From positions 2,666,001 to 2,730,000 of the forward strand of contig JAVLRN010000010.1 in the NCBI GenBank assembly GCA_032821775.1: a DNA stretch of 64,000 nt, given 5' to 3'. The stretch is from Sanguinoderma infundibulare. Lineage: Eukaryota; Basidiomycota; Agaricomycetes; Polyporales; Polyporaceae. Of the stretch, positions 41,189 through 52,862 are shown piece by piece; positions within the stretch are counted from its first letter, which is position 1; each line of letters starts with the position of its first letter. Made by a program: the position numbers and the translations under genes. The notes beneath the pieces are model-generated. The model did not search any database. It had not been told where the DNA came from and saw only the letters and a program-made list of their open reading frames with translations.

Positions 41189-43678
41189 ATGCGCCTCCTC
41201 AATACGAACACTGGCCAGTTCAAGGAGTTCCTGGATCTGGACCTGGATGAAGCTCCTCGATACGCTATACTATCGCATACCTGGCGTTCCCCAGACGAGG
41301 GCGGCGAACAGAACTACGAGGAGCTCAGGAAGATCCAGGAATTGTACGGCCTTGATGGTTGTCGTCTGGACCCTCTCCCCGCAGCTTCAGCTCCTCCACT
41401 TTCTCTTACCGTCTGTCCTTGCCCATGCTGCGCTCGTAATCACACACTGGTATACTCCACCACCACCCGCCCAGCCCCCATCCAGCCATCTACGGTTGAT
41501 GCCGCGCAACCCTCGGGCTCTACGGCATCCGCCGACGCGCAAGGTGAAACCACTTCATCTTTCATTCTATTCGTGTGAGATGGACTGTGAACGGAAACGC
41601 TGATACACATCACAGCTCCCGTCCAGCATCCTGGCCCCGCGTCCTGGATCGCTCCCGAGGCAGGCGTCGTAGCCACCCTTCCTCGTACCATCTGGGAGGA
41701 CCCGAAGCTCTCGCCGAAGATCCGGGAGGCGTGCCGAGTGGCGCGGGAGAATGGCTACGAGTGGATCTGGATCGACTCGTCCTGCATCGACAAATCGAGC
41801 AGCTCAGAGTTTTCCGAGGCCATCAACTCTATGTACCTCTGGTACGGGCGAGCGAACGTCTGCTATGCCTTCCTTGCCGGTGTGCACGCCGAAGACGACC
41901 ATCGAGCCGAGGGTTCCGGTTTCCGCCGAAGCAAGTGGTTCACGCGCGGATGGACGCTCCAGGAGCTCATCGCCCCTGCTGATGTCGTGTTTTTCTCCGA
42001 TGACTGGACGCGCATCGGATCGAAGCATTCTCTCGCTCCTCTCATCGAGGACATCACGAAGATCAGCTACAAAGCCCTATTGCACCTGGAGAAGCTTGAG
42101 AGGTTCAGCGTCGCCCAGAGGCTCTCGTGGGCCGCGAAGCGGATGACGACGCGGGAGGAAGATCGCGCATACTCGTTGCTGGGAATCTTCGATATCAACA
42201 TGCCCACCATCTACGGCGAGGGTAAGCGTGCTTTCCGTCGACTGCAGGAGGAGATCATGCGGCGCGTCCCGGACCAGAGCCTCTTCGTGTGGAAGGATGT
42301 TTACTTGGAGCGTTTCACGTCCCCCATTCTTCCAGAGGTGGACGCACCTGCATCTGTGCCGGATTCTCGACATTATACATTCGGTGAATCAGGTTGGGGC
42401 GATGGGAGGTCCTTGCTCGCGCCATCTCTCCCTGTATTCAGGGAAGGGGGGAAGATTCGCGGGATTCCCCATGATGAAGTCTTTCGTCGACTCCGGCTCC
42501 CCGATGGCATCCACCCCACAGAGTATAATTCCACCCCCCATGGTATCCGCTTGCTCCTACCTGTAATACCCCTCTCCCAGTATCTATCTACGGCCGCCAC
42601 AAAATGCCCTGACAAGGTCCCCCTAGCCCAGTGGTATGTGGCCATCCTTGGGTGCGAACACCAGGACTTCCACGGGCACCTTCTTGGACGGGTCTGCTAC
42701 ATACCTCCCTCCGACTCAGGCGTAAACTTGCTGTACTGTGGATATGTGATGATTGGTTCACAACCGGCGGTGCATCTCCTCCCCTTGTCGCCGCCCACCA
42801 TCGAACGCTGTCGCTCCAACATAGTGCCGAAGACGGTGTACATTCCCCACCCCGAGCGTGCCGATGCCTCGACATCCAAGGACGAGCGCTGGCGGCCACA
42901 CAAAGCGATCAAGTTGATGCTGGTGGCGGAGACTCAGGATGCTCTGCTCCACAAAGGGTACACGGCCGATCTTCGATGTCCGGGTCAGGACCGCCCAGGT
43001 ACTCACGAGCCGCACCGGCTTAGACTTGCCAACGACGAACACACCATCACCGTTGAATACCGGCATCGCCTCGAGGGCGATGGTCATCGGTTCACCATCA
43101 AAGGGCACGTGCAGATGTCGCTCAGGAGGTCCCTTCCCGACTCTGCCGGGGACGACCACGAGGCGGATACTGGGGAGACTGTGTATTGGACAAGTCGGAC
43201 AGAACCGAACAGCTTCCGGAAGCCGGAATGGCCAGCTACGCTTGGGAACAAGAGCGTCACGTTGAACGCAGGAGGAGACAGGATGTACCCCGTCCGAGTC
43301 ACGCTCGGCTTTGATCACGCAGGCTTTGGATACTACATCCTCCGTCTCGACGTCCACAGTGACCGTACAGCCGCATGTCCTTCCTCGACCGCCGAGCCAC
43401 CGCAGGGAGGAGAGCGTCGGGTCTCTGGGACCGGTTCGGACGGGAACGGGCGGAGTGATGAAGGAGAGATCGAGAGAGGTGACGGCGAATCGGACAGCGA
43501 GCGGACTGGCGAAGACGGCTCAAGTCCTGCCTCCATGGCCGATCCTAACGAGGAGGAGCACGTAGGCCGAGCGGAGGAGGATGCGGACGCGGCTGACGAA
43601 CGCGGGGCTCGCGCTGAGACCGACGAGGAGGCGGGTAAGGCTGTGAAGGATGGACGCGAGCCTCCAGATGCGAGCTGA
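41189..43678 (+). CDS. HET-domain (heterokaryon incompatibility) protein
   Basis: Exons 41189-41543 and 41616-43678 join across a 72-nt phase-1 intron (CAAG|GTGAAA..GCTGAT..CACAG|CTCCC), giving 805 residues. The N-terminus carries the HET signature blocks: MRLLNT, YAILSHTW and EQNYEELRKIQ (residues 1-50), WIWIDSSCIDK (about 168-178), RGWTLQELIAP (about 229-239), then EDRAYSLLGIFDINMPTIYGEGKRAFRRLQEEI. A long region of unknown fold and a highly acidic C-terminus (about 720-805) follow. HET domains trigger regulated cell death in fungal nonself recognition. No STAND/NACHT or ankyrin region is visible, so the sensing part, if any, is the unnamed C-terminal region. Residues about 55-118 before the intron are a low-complexity insertion, so intron boundaries there deserve RNA support. 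Confidence 0.85.
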
Positions 43679-44508
43679 GCATGACAGACCTCCTGGGAGA
43701 AGAAGACTGTCCGGAGAACAACCGTGCGTCAACGTGATGCACTCCGGACATCATTCCCTGCGATGCCGCGAAATGACCGCTTCTCCTCTCCCACTTGCAC
43801 CAAGTACTGGTTCACCACGGGCTGTATGCGTGATATCTGCGTCGTCGATGTATGGTTGAAAGCATCGTGTTCCCTCTCCTCTGTTACCGGTAGTACTAGC
43901 GAAGCCGTCCTCCATCAATAAATGTTATGTATTTAACGTTGAACTGTATTACGCGCGCTCGCTTCCCCTTAATCTCCATCTCTACTAACCAGTCCTTGAC
44001 TTCTCGATCGACAACCATAACATGGCCATCACTTATTGAGGTCGACGGGATCAATCACCAACCGCCTTTCGTCGACCAAATGGACATCGCCGGCCAGAGC
44101 CACTCGTTCGTTTTCATCGCGGACTTGAAGCTGAAGGCGGAACCCAGGATGCGCCGGATGAAGTCCGGGGCGTCTTTGGACGAGACCGCCCTTGCGACCA
44201 GCTCCATCTACGCCCTCCCATCCAATGCCGCCATCGGATCCCTTTGCAGCACGGACGTCTCTCCGAGGCATCGGTAGATGATTGCCCAACCCGTCAGTGC
44301 TCCACCCATCCTGCTGGCAGATGCAACCGACCCCGTTCTTTAGCGAAGTTTGTCACAACAGGTCCTGCATAGCCGGGGACCCAAGGACGACTAATCCTCT
44401 CATGCGATGTATTGATGATTATTTCTTGTCCCTCGTGCACTTGTCCAAAAACTATGCTCCTTGATTCGTTCATGCGATGGAGCTGCCAGTGCTCACAATA
44501 CAACGCGG
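43679..44508. other. Intergenic; weak open frames only
   Basis: Overlapping frames of 116 codons (43927-44277, plus) and 86 codons (minus) have no recognisable domain. It includes the 3' flanks of the HET gene and the convergent secreted-protein gene. Confidence 0.35.
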
Positions 44509-45242
44509 CTATGACAGTCCCTTAGCAAGCACAACGTTCCAGTTCCCCCCCTCCTTAAGGTTCTTGAGATCCTTGCGCTTACGAATCTTGATCTAATGGA
44601 TCAATGAATGTTAGCCGCTTCTCCATAACCATCGTGGTCACAAACACGTACCGGGGAGTTCACATGCAGGGACGCAACGTTGCCCAAGAAGGCGAGACAT
44701 TCCTCGCGCTGGTTGCAGATGGGGTTGAAACCGTCTCCGGACACAAACCAGAGCTGCTGGAGGTCGGTCTGGTTGCACGTTGCTGCGATGGCATACCGAG
44801 CCTTGTTCGTTGTCAGGCAGAAGGTCTCAGACTTGATGTGTCCATAATGTTCGGTGCCTTGGGAGAGCACCCAGATGTCCTTGGACTTTTGGAGATTCTT
44901 GGCATCTCCGGGGCAGTCAAAGACAAGGGCTCTGCCTGAATTATTGACTGAGGCGACCAAGGCATGTGCTATTTTTCCAATGGCGATGGTTAGTTGGCGT
45001 AGAGGAGTGGTGTAAAGAGCAGCCACGGATTGCAACTTACAGAGTTCATTGTACAAGTAAATGTGTTGGTTGGGATGGATCGAATCGTCGGAGACCGGTC
45101 CCTCGGGGAGAATGGGTGTGTGATGGGGACAGACCCGCTTGGGCGGGGGGTGGGCGAGCGGTTCATCGGGGAGCAGGTTCGGCATAGCGGAAGAAGTGAT
45201 GACGAGGATGAATGCGGTGGCGAGAGCGAAGAAGGACTTCAT
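44509..45242 (-). CDS. Small secreted protein, possible beta-trefoil
   Basis: Exons 45242-45041, 44968-44652 and 44592-44509 give 200 residues with consistent frames. Residues 1-19 form a signal peptide. The mature part has several Cys and short hydrophobic repeats (ALVFDCPG, DIWVLSQG, TFCLTTNKARYAI, LQQLWFVSGDGF, ICNQREECLAFLG), ending KNLKEGGNWNVVLAKGLS. The spacing of W/L-rich strands is reminiscent of a ricin-type beta-trefoil, but QxW motifs are not clear, so the fold is a guess. It lies inside the inverted deaminase pair next to the HET gene. No other copy is in the window. Confidence 0.7.
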
Positions 45243-46149
45243 GCTGTTATTGCTAAGCGGCGATTGCTTGCTGACTCTCTCGCAGAAACTCCATCCCTTT
45301 TATACCTGCAGGTCGGCAGCTTTCAGCTGGTGCGGCAAGCGAACTGAAGTTGCACCGCACGTTCAGCAGAAATACTGCGTCTCCTCGAAATGGGTTTTGA
45401 TCGAGCTGCATCGCAGCGGCAATGGTATGGTCACATCCGAGCTTGCGACATCATGAGGGCGTGTGCGAGTTGTCTGCGGAATAATACGGAATGCATGGTT
45501 AATTCGCCCAAATGCAAAGTTAATTCGCCCAGAACATCATTCATCAAATCTCGATCCGCATGAAAGAAGGTAACTAGCCGCTTGTAAAGTAGATCACAAT
45601 TAGAAGGCGTCGCGCGGGCCTCTATCAAATAAACGATCCAGCACTGCCATGCAGGAATATTTTCGATAGAGTCACATGTATCACCGCGGTTCGAAAACTT
45701 GACAGATGGGTTTGAAGAGATATTATAAGTAGCAAGTGTCCCGACACATGCACATGTGGTGGTTGGATGCACGGAATAGCAGTGACCGAAGAATGGAGTG
45801 TACAAGAGTGTCGACAGTCAGTGAAATGGCCAGTGTCGCCAGGCCGCTGGGGCCCAGCGGTCTCCGAGTCCGAGATCTGAGCGATAGCCAACATCGTGAC
45901 GTCTTCACTGTGTTGATCATGAAAGTGTTTCACTCCCGCCAGAATTCCGTCTGTGTACCATCCTCAAGTTGTACCAATGAGTGGATGGGCACCAAATATT
46001 TGGGAGATGTCCTAACCCTGATGTCCCAGCTCTATTCGGCAAGGGCCGAGCCCAATTAATGGGAGGAAGCTTCGAGGCATGCTGTTGCACTCTTTTTCGC
46101 TCGCCACGTCTACATATCGACTAGGACTCCATCCACGATGAATCATGAA
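45243..46149. other. Intergenic, no gene recognised
   Basis: It contains a short direct repeat (GTTAATTCGCCCA, near 45498 and 45519). The last 70 bp resemble sequence upstream of the other MYND copies. Confidence 0.35.
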
Positions 46150-46965
46150 TCACCCTGAAAATGCAGGTCACGAACACGGCGAACTCGGCCTCTGACACGA
46201 CTTCGGATCCCTCCACACCCACACACACTGCAAGCGCCGATGGGAAGGCAGCAACTCGAACCTGAAGCTCTTCCGCTGCACGCCATGCAGCATCGCAACG
46301 TACTGTGTAAGGTATCACTATGCGCCGTCCCGGTTGCCACTGATGGCCTTGTGTGATGCAGTCTAAGGAGTGCCAGAAAAAGCACTGAAGCGAGGGCCAC
46401 CACAAGCTCGCGTGCAACGGGTTCCAGCTCTTCCGCGACGGCCCTATCCAGCTCTCCGGAAACCCCCATGCCTGGGCGGAGCTCATGCAGTAGGCCGAGT
46501 TCCACCACGCCTCGCTCATCAATGCCACCCTTGCGTGCTACCTTCGCAAGAAAGACGCAATCCCGGACATCAGCTCTCCTTCAACTACCGCCACGACCCC
46601 AGGCTGCTCATCGAGAAGAAGTTCGAGCTCCGCAGCGCCCATTTCTCCTACAAGGACGACCCGACGTGGGCGCCGCTCTACCGGATGGCCTTCGCGCAGC
46701 GGCCCGTCGCGGTAGAGATGGGCAACCAGAAGATGAGCGAGTTGTATTGGGGCACTGGCGAGTACATCCTCATGGTTGCGCTCGAAGCTCGAGTTTGGCA
46801 CGGACGGGATCCAGTTCTGGAAGCACTTCGGGATTGCGAAAGGTCTACGCCAACGCGCGACTCGCGTGCCGCAACCCGCTGGACCGGCTCGAGGAGAACC
46901 TGATGGTGGGCCGGCGCGGGTACTTGTCTGGATATTCTTTCTTACCTTGCACTGTCTCCGCCATA
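46150..46965 (+). pseudogene. MYND-family pseudogene with two stops
   Basis: The finger start reads HTHTHCKRRWEGSNSNLKLFRCTPCSIATYC up to a GTAAGG donor; the second Cys of the first knuckle is Trp. The next exon reads SKECQKKH then TGA (46386-46388) where the intact gene has HWRQ, then GNPHAWAELMQ then TAG (46491-46493) before AEFHHASLINATLACYLRKK. A frameshift follows near 46560, after which LSFNYRHDPRLLIEKKFEL..YWGTGEYILMV is in another frame. The pattern is of a full-length copy of the gene at 7517-8464 decaying in place. Confidence 0.75.
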
Positions 46966-47406
46966 CCGCGTAATGACGACCGTTTCAACATCCGGGTCCT
47001 GCTGTACCTTACCCGAGAGCCCACCCTCGAAAGTGTTCGCCATGGTCCCTACTGTTTGACCAAATAGGAGTTAGACTTTACAGTGCAACTCGTTCAAACA
47101 TAACGTGGACTAGCCGAGCTGTCTAACTCCATCCGACGTCGTGTGCGTCGCTGCAAACATAACAAACAGCCGCTTAGTCTCGCCAATATCTCTGGGCCGA
47201 TGCCTTCGTCCCTGGTCTGGCTCGGAAGTGGCAGTGCTGATGCCCTCGCCCGAATGCGTGACTGCTCGTCCGCAAATGGGGATGGGGGACGGTCTACTAT
47301 TCTGCCATGCCATGGAAAGTTCCTCCGACTGATTGCCATAGCTTTCTATGGGGGATGCCATGATTCACAGTGGCTACAAAGTATGCACGAACGCACCCGC
47401 ATCCTC
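46966..47406. other. Intergenic, no gene recognised
   Basis: Short open frames only, between convergent MYND and deaminase-like pseudogenes. Confidence 0.35.
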
Positions 47407-49819
47407 CTACTCCAAGTCAAACCAGTCACGAGGGCCACGGATCACTGAGTCGCCCATAGGGAGGGCGAAAAGCCACATGGCTGGAGACGTCTGCAGAGAG
47501 TGCGTCGCGGACTTCATATGGGAAGAAACGGCGTCATAGAAGATCTCGAGCAGCTTCGTCCGCATTTGCGTCAGCACGTCGATGGGAAGACCGTCCGGCG
47601 GGACCCAGGGGTAGATGGTCGAGTGCGTGCCTTGGAGGAGGAAGCGTGTCGCCCCTTGTCTGTCCGCATCCGCGAGGAGGGAAGCGAGCAGATCGCAGCA
47701 GAAGCAGCACTTCTTGCTCACCCCGATGGGGATCTGTGAATCCTGTGAACGATGATAAGCCACACAGATACACCATGATGCAGTCTGGTACGCACGTCGA
47801 ACAGCGGCTCGATAGAGGATACGTTGTCTGCGACCTCGACGGCGGACCCGATGCGGATAGAGTATGCGAGCGACATGACGATCGCCTCTGCGTGTAATGA
47901 CACATTGATGCCTCTCTCGCTGACGGCCGAGTACACATGCTGAAAGTAGCGTTTGATCGCATTGTTGTCCTCCGGAACGGCGAAACACGCCAGGAACCGA
48001 TCCCGGAAAGCCTGAACGTCTTTTAGGGCCACATTCGGGGTTGTAGACATCGCGTGACGTCGCGTGGACCCTGAATGCATCCAGGCGAGGTGACTCAGAA
48101 GCGGCGGAGAGCTTCTGACAGCACTCGACGAGAAACATAGCCGCAGCGAAGGGAATCGCGAGCGTCTTCAAGTAGCGGATGACGTGTTCGCTACTGGTCT
48201 CGGAATCCATTAGGGCATCTGGGTGAAGTGTGAGGACCGCTCGTGAGTACATACAACAGTGCGGACGTGCCTTCGCTTCTCTCATCACCCATCGCTTCTG
48301 TGTCGTCGGGCTCCGACACCAAATCCGCTTCTGCGGCAAAAATGAGACCTGCCTGTTGAAAATAGGACGGTAGAAACATTCCTTCATCATCGTCAGAGTC
48401 GCTCGTTGCCGGGTCCTCGTCAGACGCCAGTTCTTCCTGCTCATGGGCGGCTCGTTCGGGAGCAGCGGTGTTCGTCGTTGCCGGGTCTTCCTCAGACACC
48501 AGCTGTTCCCGCTCAAGGGAGTCCGTCGTTGTAGCGTCTGGCCTAGACGCTATCTCATCCTGCTCACCCGAAACCCCTTCGGGAGACCCTTCGTTTCCCT
48601 TTCCCTTACGGAGTGCCTTCCGCCGCCGCGTGAAATATGCTGTCCTGCGTGATCAGCGATGGCTAAGATGACATTCAACACGAGGACTCAACTACTAAGC
48701 AACGCCTGCTCTGGGTTGTACTTCCTGAGCAACTCCGTCGCGAGCTCGTCCGTGATGAGTATCTCCAGTAGGCCGCTCTAGATGACGCAATAGAGGACGA
48801 CCGCGAACCAATATCCGGGTATCCTAAGCTCTCGGCGATTGAGGTGGCGGTGTCGTTCAAGGCCGGAAAGAGATAGAAAAAGCTCGTCCATGGTTTCCTG
48901 GCACCTAACAAGTAAATCGTCCCACAGCTTGGCGTTGTTGGGCGACACGGCATACGAAAGCCTGCCGTCCGACGAGCGAGGGGTGCTCTTGATCGGCGAG
49001 AGCCGATGATCTGCCTCCAACGTTGACGAAAGCGCGTGCGGCTGGGAGCGCGAGGGTCTTGCGTTTGAAGTCGGGGTGGTTGTCCTCGTACCAATCGCGG
49101 ATAATGTAGGCGGGGTGCTTTGACCACAAACGGCTGCCATTGGCGATGCGGGCGTGAAGCTTCAAGGCGCAGCGGGCGACGATGAAGAAAAAAAAGTCCG
49201 CGATCCGCGACCTTCTCTCATCGTCCGCGTCGCCAGGGGAGTAGGGAGTGTGGATAAATGCGTTGAGAAAGGAGATGACGTTCTGGATGTGGTCCTCTAC
49301 ATGAGGTTGCCTGGTGTCTTGATCGGTCATATGCTACGGAACCTGACTTGTGGGCACGTACTCGGTGGCTAAAAACGCCTTCGTCAAGAAGCAAGTCAAG
49401 TCTTGAATGGGATGGGGCTGAATGTATCTGATTTGAAGCGGTGGTGAGGATGGCGTAGGAGATTCAGGAGTAGATGTATTGCGAGCAACAATTGCAGCAG
49501 TGATCGATCCGGGCTCGATCCGTCCAGTAACAGCGATAGCGCTAGCCTTGTTGCCATTCTTGTCGCTTTCCACCTCCTCTGTATTGAGGACAAAGGAGAG
49601 GTATATCCAAGGATCTAAAGCTGTGTCTTTCTTACGGGGCTTTTTCCAGGAACGGTCGACCTTGGTACGCGTAAGGAGGTACGAGAGGACGGTGATATCG
49701 CGACAAACATCGGGCTTCGAGACAGAGAAGAAGAAAGATTCGAAATCAGGGCCTATGGGCTCACCCTCTGACGGACGTTTAGGCCATGATGAGGGGAATT
49801 TGAGTAGGCCATGATGCAT
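47407..49819 (-). pseudogene. OTT_1508-like deaminase gene, copy 2, broken
   Basis: Exon 1 is 49819-49362 (MHHGLLKFPSSWPKRPSEGE). A 51-nt intron is followed by QPHVEDHIQNVISFLNAF. Relative to copy 1 a 4-nt insertion near 49040 shifts the frame, a TAG at about 48778 replaces GAC (CVI*SGLLEIL), and a 10-nt insertion near 48060 shifts it again. The middle holds an acidic stretch with repeats of SEEDPATT/SDEDPATS. The catalytic part is intact in sequence: VSLHAEAIVMSLAY (about 47890), a 51-nt intron, then IPIGVSKKCCFCC (about 47700) and a C-terminus ending RDWFDLE at 47407. It is inverted relative to copy 1, with the HET gene between them. Confidence 0.7.
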
Positions 49820-49879
49820 GATGGTCGAGCGGTGAGAGCAAGTTCGCACTGATGGACTCGACTTGGACGAGAGCCTTAT

Positions 49880-50070
49880 TTGTGCTTGTTGATATTCAGC
49901 GCTAGTCGTAATTCGCCGCCATCCACCGCTGCCGAACACTGCAAACTCACGCTCTTCCACCACTTCCAAACCCTCCACACCCACATGCAGTACAAGCATG
50001 CGCCGACTCGGACTAGATGCGCAAAGACAGCAACTCCAACATAGAGCACTGGAGTGAGGGCCACCGGAAT
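49880..50070 (+). pseudogene. Truncated MYND first-exon relic
   Basis: The plus strand contains CTCTTCCACCACTTCCAAAC followed by CTCCACACCCACATGCA, matching the first-exon sequence of the MYND copies at 38 and 46.2 kb. It breaks off before the finger is complete. Its position, divergent from deaminase copy 2, mirrors the pair at 37.4-38.4 kb. Confidence 0.55.
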
Positions 50071-50119
50071 CAGTACATGGGGAACCCGGAAAGCATGCAT
50101 CGCACAGGTTCGCCTTGCC

Positions 50120-51001
50120 CTACGTCGCCCTGAACACCCGTATCTCATATCGCAGTACCCTGCCCTCCTTCAGGACTTCCATCCGCCACGGTGTGCTCGT
50201 CGCGCGCCTGTACTGCTTCGTCTCGAACGCGTCGAGCGACGACCACTCGTGTATCGCGAGGAATTTCGGCGGCCGGTCCGGGTCCGCCTCCCTTTCCCGG
50301 TCATGTTCGCGCTCGTGCCGCCGCGTCTGCATCCGCCTCCGCCTCCGCTCCCCTCCTTCCTGAGTCACATCTCCCTCCTCGCTCTCCGTCTCCGTCTCTC
50401 CCCCGCTGACGTACCCGTCAGACTCCGAGCCATCTGCATCCAGTCCCAGCCTCTCCTTCTCCTTCAGGACGTAGCGACGGCTGCGCACCCACCCAGGCAC
50501 GAGCGAGAGCAGCGGGATGTGCTCCTCGTCGTACCACCGGCAAAACTCGCCCTCCGCGAACTTCCTCAGCTCCGCCTCGACGACGGTGATGTACCGCGTC
50601 TGGGCGCGCTCGTCGTCGCTCTCGTCAGACCCGGACCAGGAGGGCGGGGGGCTCGGCATAGGCGTATCGAGCGGCTGGTAGACGCGGCTCTCGACGAACG
50701 CGGTGACGGCGCGCGGCGACGTCTCGAGCGCGTGCTTCTCGCTCAGCGCGATGCAGCCGGGGTCGCGGCGCGCGAGGTCGTAGAGAGCGAGGTGCCGGGG
50801 CGCGCGGCAGTCCGCGGCGACCCAGCGCGTGCAGGAGAGGAATGGCGGTGCGGGGGGCATGTCTGAGTCGAAGAGCGCGGTGGGGAGGAGCTCGGCTTCG
50901 TGCCACTTGTAGTAGGTGGAGTCGCGGGTGCGGCGTGCGCCGCGCGCGGGGTTGGTGTAGACCCAGAGGAGGAGGTCGTCGGCTGCTGTGGCGATGGGCA
51001 T
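50120..51001 (-). CDS. EthD-like protein, second paralog
   Basis: A single exon of 293 residues. The N-terminal half has the YKWHEAELLPTALFDSDMPP segment in place of WYDxEH. The C-terminal half has FCRWYDEEHIPLLSLVPGWVRSRRYV, and the C-terminus has KFLAIHEWSSLDAFETKQYRRATSTPWR, parallel to the gene at 23607-24311. A 45-residue charged insertion (SESDGYVSGGETETESEEGD then an Arg/Glu-rich stretch) sits in the second half. The first-half motif has lost the WYD core, so only one repeat may be functional. It is probably cytosolic. Function unknown. Confidence 0.75.
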   Translation of the reverse strand: MPIATAADDLLLWVYTNPARGARRTRDSTYYKWHEAELLPTALFDSDMPPAPPFLSCTRWVAADCRAPRHLALYDLARRDPGCIALSEKHALETSPRAVTAFVESRVYQPLDTPMPSPPPSWSGSDESDDERAQTRYITVVEAELRKFAEGEFCRWYDEEHIPLLSLVPGWVRSRRYVLKEKERLGLDADGSESDGYVSGGETETESEEGDVTQEGGERRRRRMQTRRHEREHDREREADPDRPPKFLAIHEWSSLDAFETKQYRRATSTPWRMEVLKEGRVLRYEIRVFRAT

Positions 51002-52862
51002 GGTGAGTGCGGTGTTCGGTGGCTAGAGGAGGTGGGTGGGGTCTTGGTCGTGGTAGGGGAAGACGTAGAGAGACATGGGATAGAGCACAGGAGGGGATTC
51101 ATAAGGAGATCTGAAGACGGGTGATATGGTAGATAGATGGTGATAGTCGGGGAACACACCTTCACCGGCGACAGACACGTTTCTCAGTGCTCGGAGGATA
51201 TAGAAGAAGCCAAGGCGATGGCTGAGATCTGGGAGCACAGGCGTGCGGTCGCTGAATGAATGTGTTCGGGTCCGGGCTTTCCATTCACGAACCCGAGTGA
51301 TGGAGCAGTAGGTGTGCGACGCACCTGGGAAGAAGCACTATGCTCGGACTTCACAGTGGGCTTGTCGAGCCAATGTCGAGCTGTCCATGTCAGAGCGAGC
51401 GCTGTCGGATGGGCGGCGGGATGGGTGGCATGAGCACGAAATGTTTGCGGTACTTAAGATCCTGAGATGAATTGCTAGTGGAGGGCACAGGAAGGGTGGC
51501 AGGGAGCGACCCTGACAGATGCATGATACTTACAGCCGGGACACATGCGGACCATCATGATCCATCGACCTTCTCGACGAGCTTCGCGATTGGACAGACG
51601 GCTGCACGGTGAACGTGAGTGCCCTGGAGGATATGCATTCGGTGGTCAGAAGAGTCATCAAGTTCAAGAGAACGCTCCGAGTCCGAGTACCGGTCGTTTC
51701 GTCCGAGTTCGACTCACCCGAGCCTGCTGAAGTAGGTTGTCCATGGGATGGGATTCGGTCCGGGCTCACGGTTAGCTTCACATTGTGCTGCAGCTTATAT
51801 ATATATCCTGTGTCTGAGTTACCCTCACTCGTCGTGGAAGCTACCATATGATGGCTGGAGAGTCGAGAGAGAGAAAAGTGTCCATGGCAAGTCCACGATG
51901 TCCGAATCAATCGGCATCAGCGTCAGTACAAACAGGCGTCAACAAAGATTTTTATCCGCTCCCTCCTCCTTCTGAGCTCCTCCTCCACCTCCTCATCTGG
52001 TTGTTATATCTCGCTTCGCTCAAGTGTCATTCTTGTAGAAGTTCAGCGTGTGCTCGTTAACGACCGGGCATGAACCGACGCTCGCTCAAAGCAAAAAGAT
52101 AGTTGGGAGCAAAGGTGAGCAGTATCGGGCAGCATATGCACATTGCGTCCATTCGCTCACGCGTGTTTCCGTCCCGTCTCTTGTGTTTGCATTTACAGTT
52201 ATTTCGCGGTGTGGTGTCCAAGCTCTCACCTTGCAGCACAGGATACGCTGTGGGTTGTACTCGCCGAGTCGCGGACGCCGGTGAGCCCAAGGTCCTCGAC
52301 GCGTGAACAAGGTTCAAGCACTATCTCAAACCCTGTCAATCTGATCACCAACGCGTCCCAGACTTTCCCCAGAGGTTGAACCGAGTTCGCTAGCTCTATA
52401 TAAGGGGTGCGCAAGGACCGAGTCCGGCGAGCTAACAAGTCGGCCAGTGGACGAGAGGGGCGGCGGAATGGATGTTTGAGACGAGGTTTGGGTAAGTCCT
52501 GCTCGTGGCCACCATTAATTGTGTCCATCCGTCGGTCATCCAACGTCCCCCCGTAGGTCTTATGCGATAAGGTTTGATCCGTTTGTGATCTCGGAAGGAT
52601 TGCCCGTCATGTTGTATCCCCCACTTCCGTAGTTGCGAGCTCTTTTATTCCTTCCCCTTGTCTTTGAGAGATAGATCCGGCAATAAACATTATGAAATTG
52701 GTACGGGCGGTCGAATGCTGCAGTATTGTGCTGACGGCGAGCGAATCTGGTATCTGCAGGTACGTAGATATAGGTTATGCGTTGTTCATCGAGTCGACAG
52801 CTCAATTTTGCCTCGCAGAGCACGTATGAACTTCTCGCAACTTCAAATTAGCTTTGCGTCGT

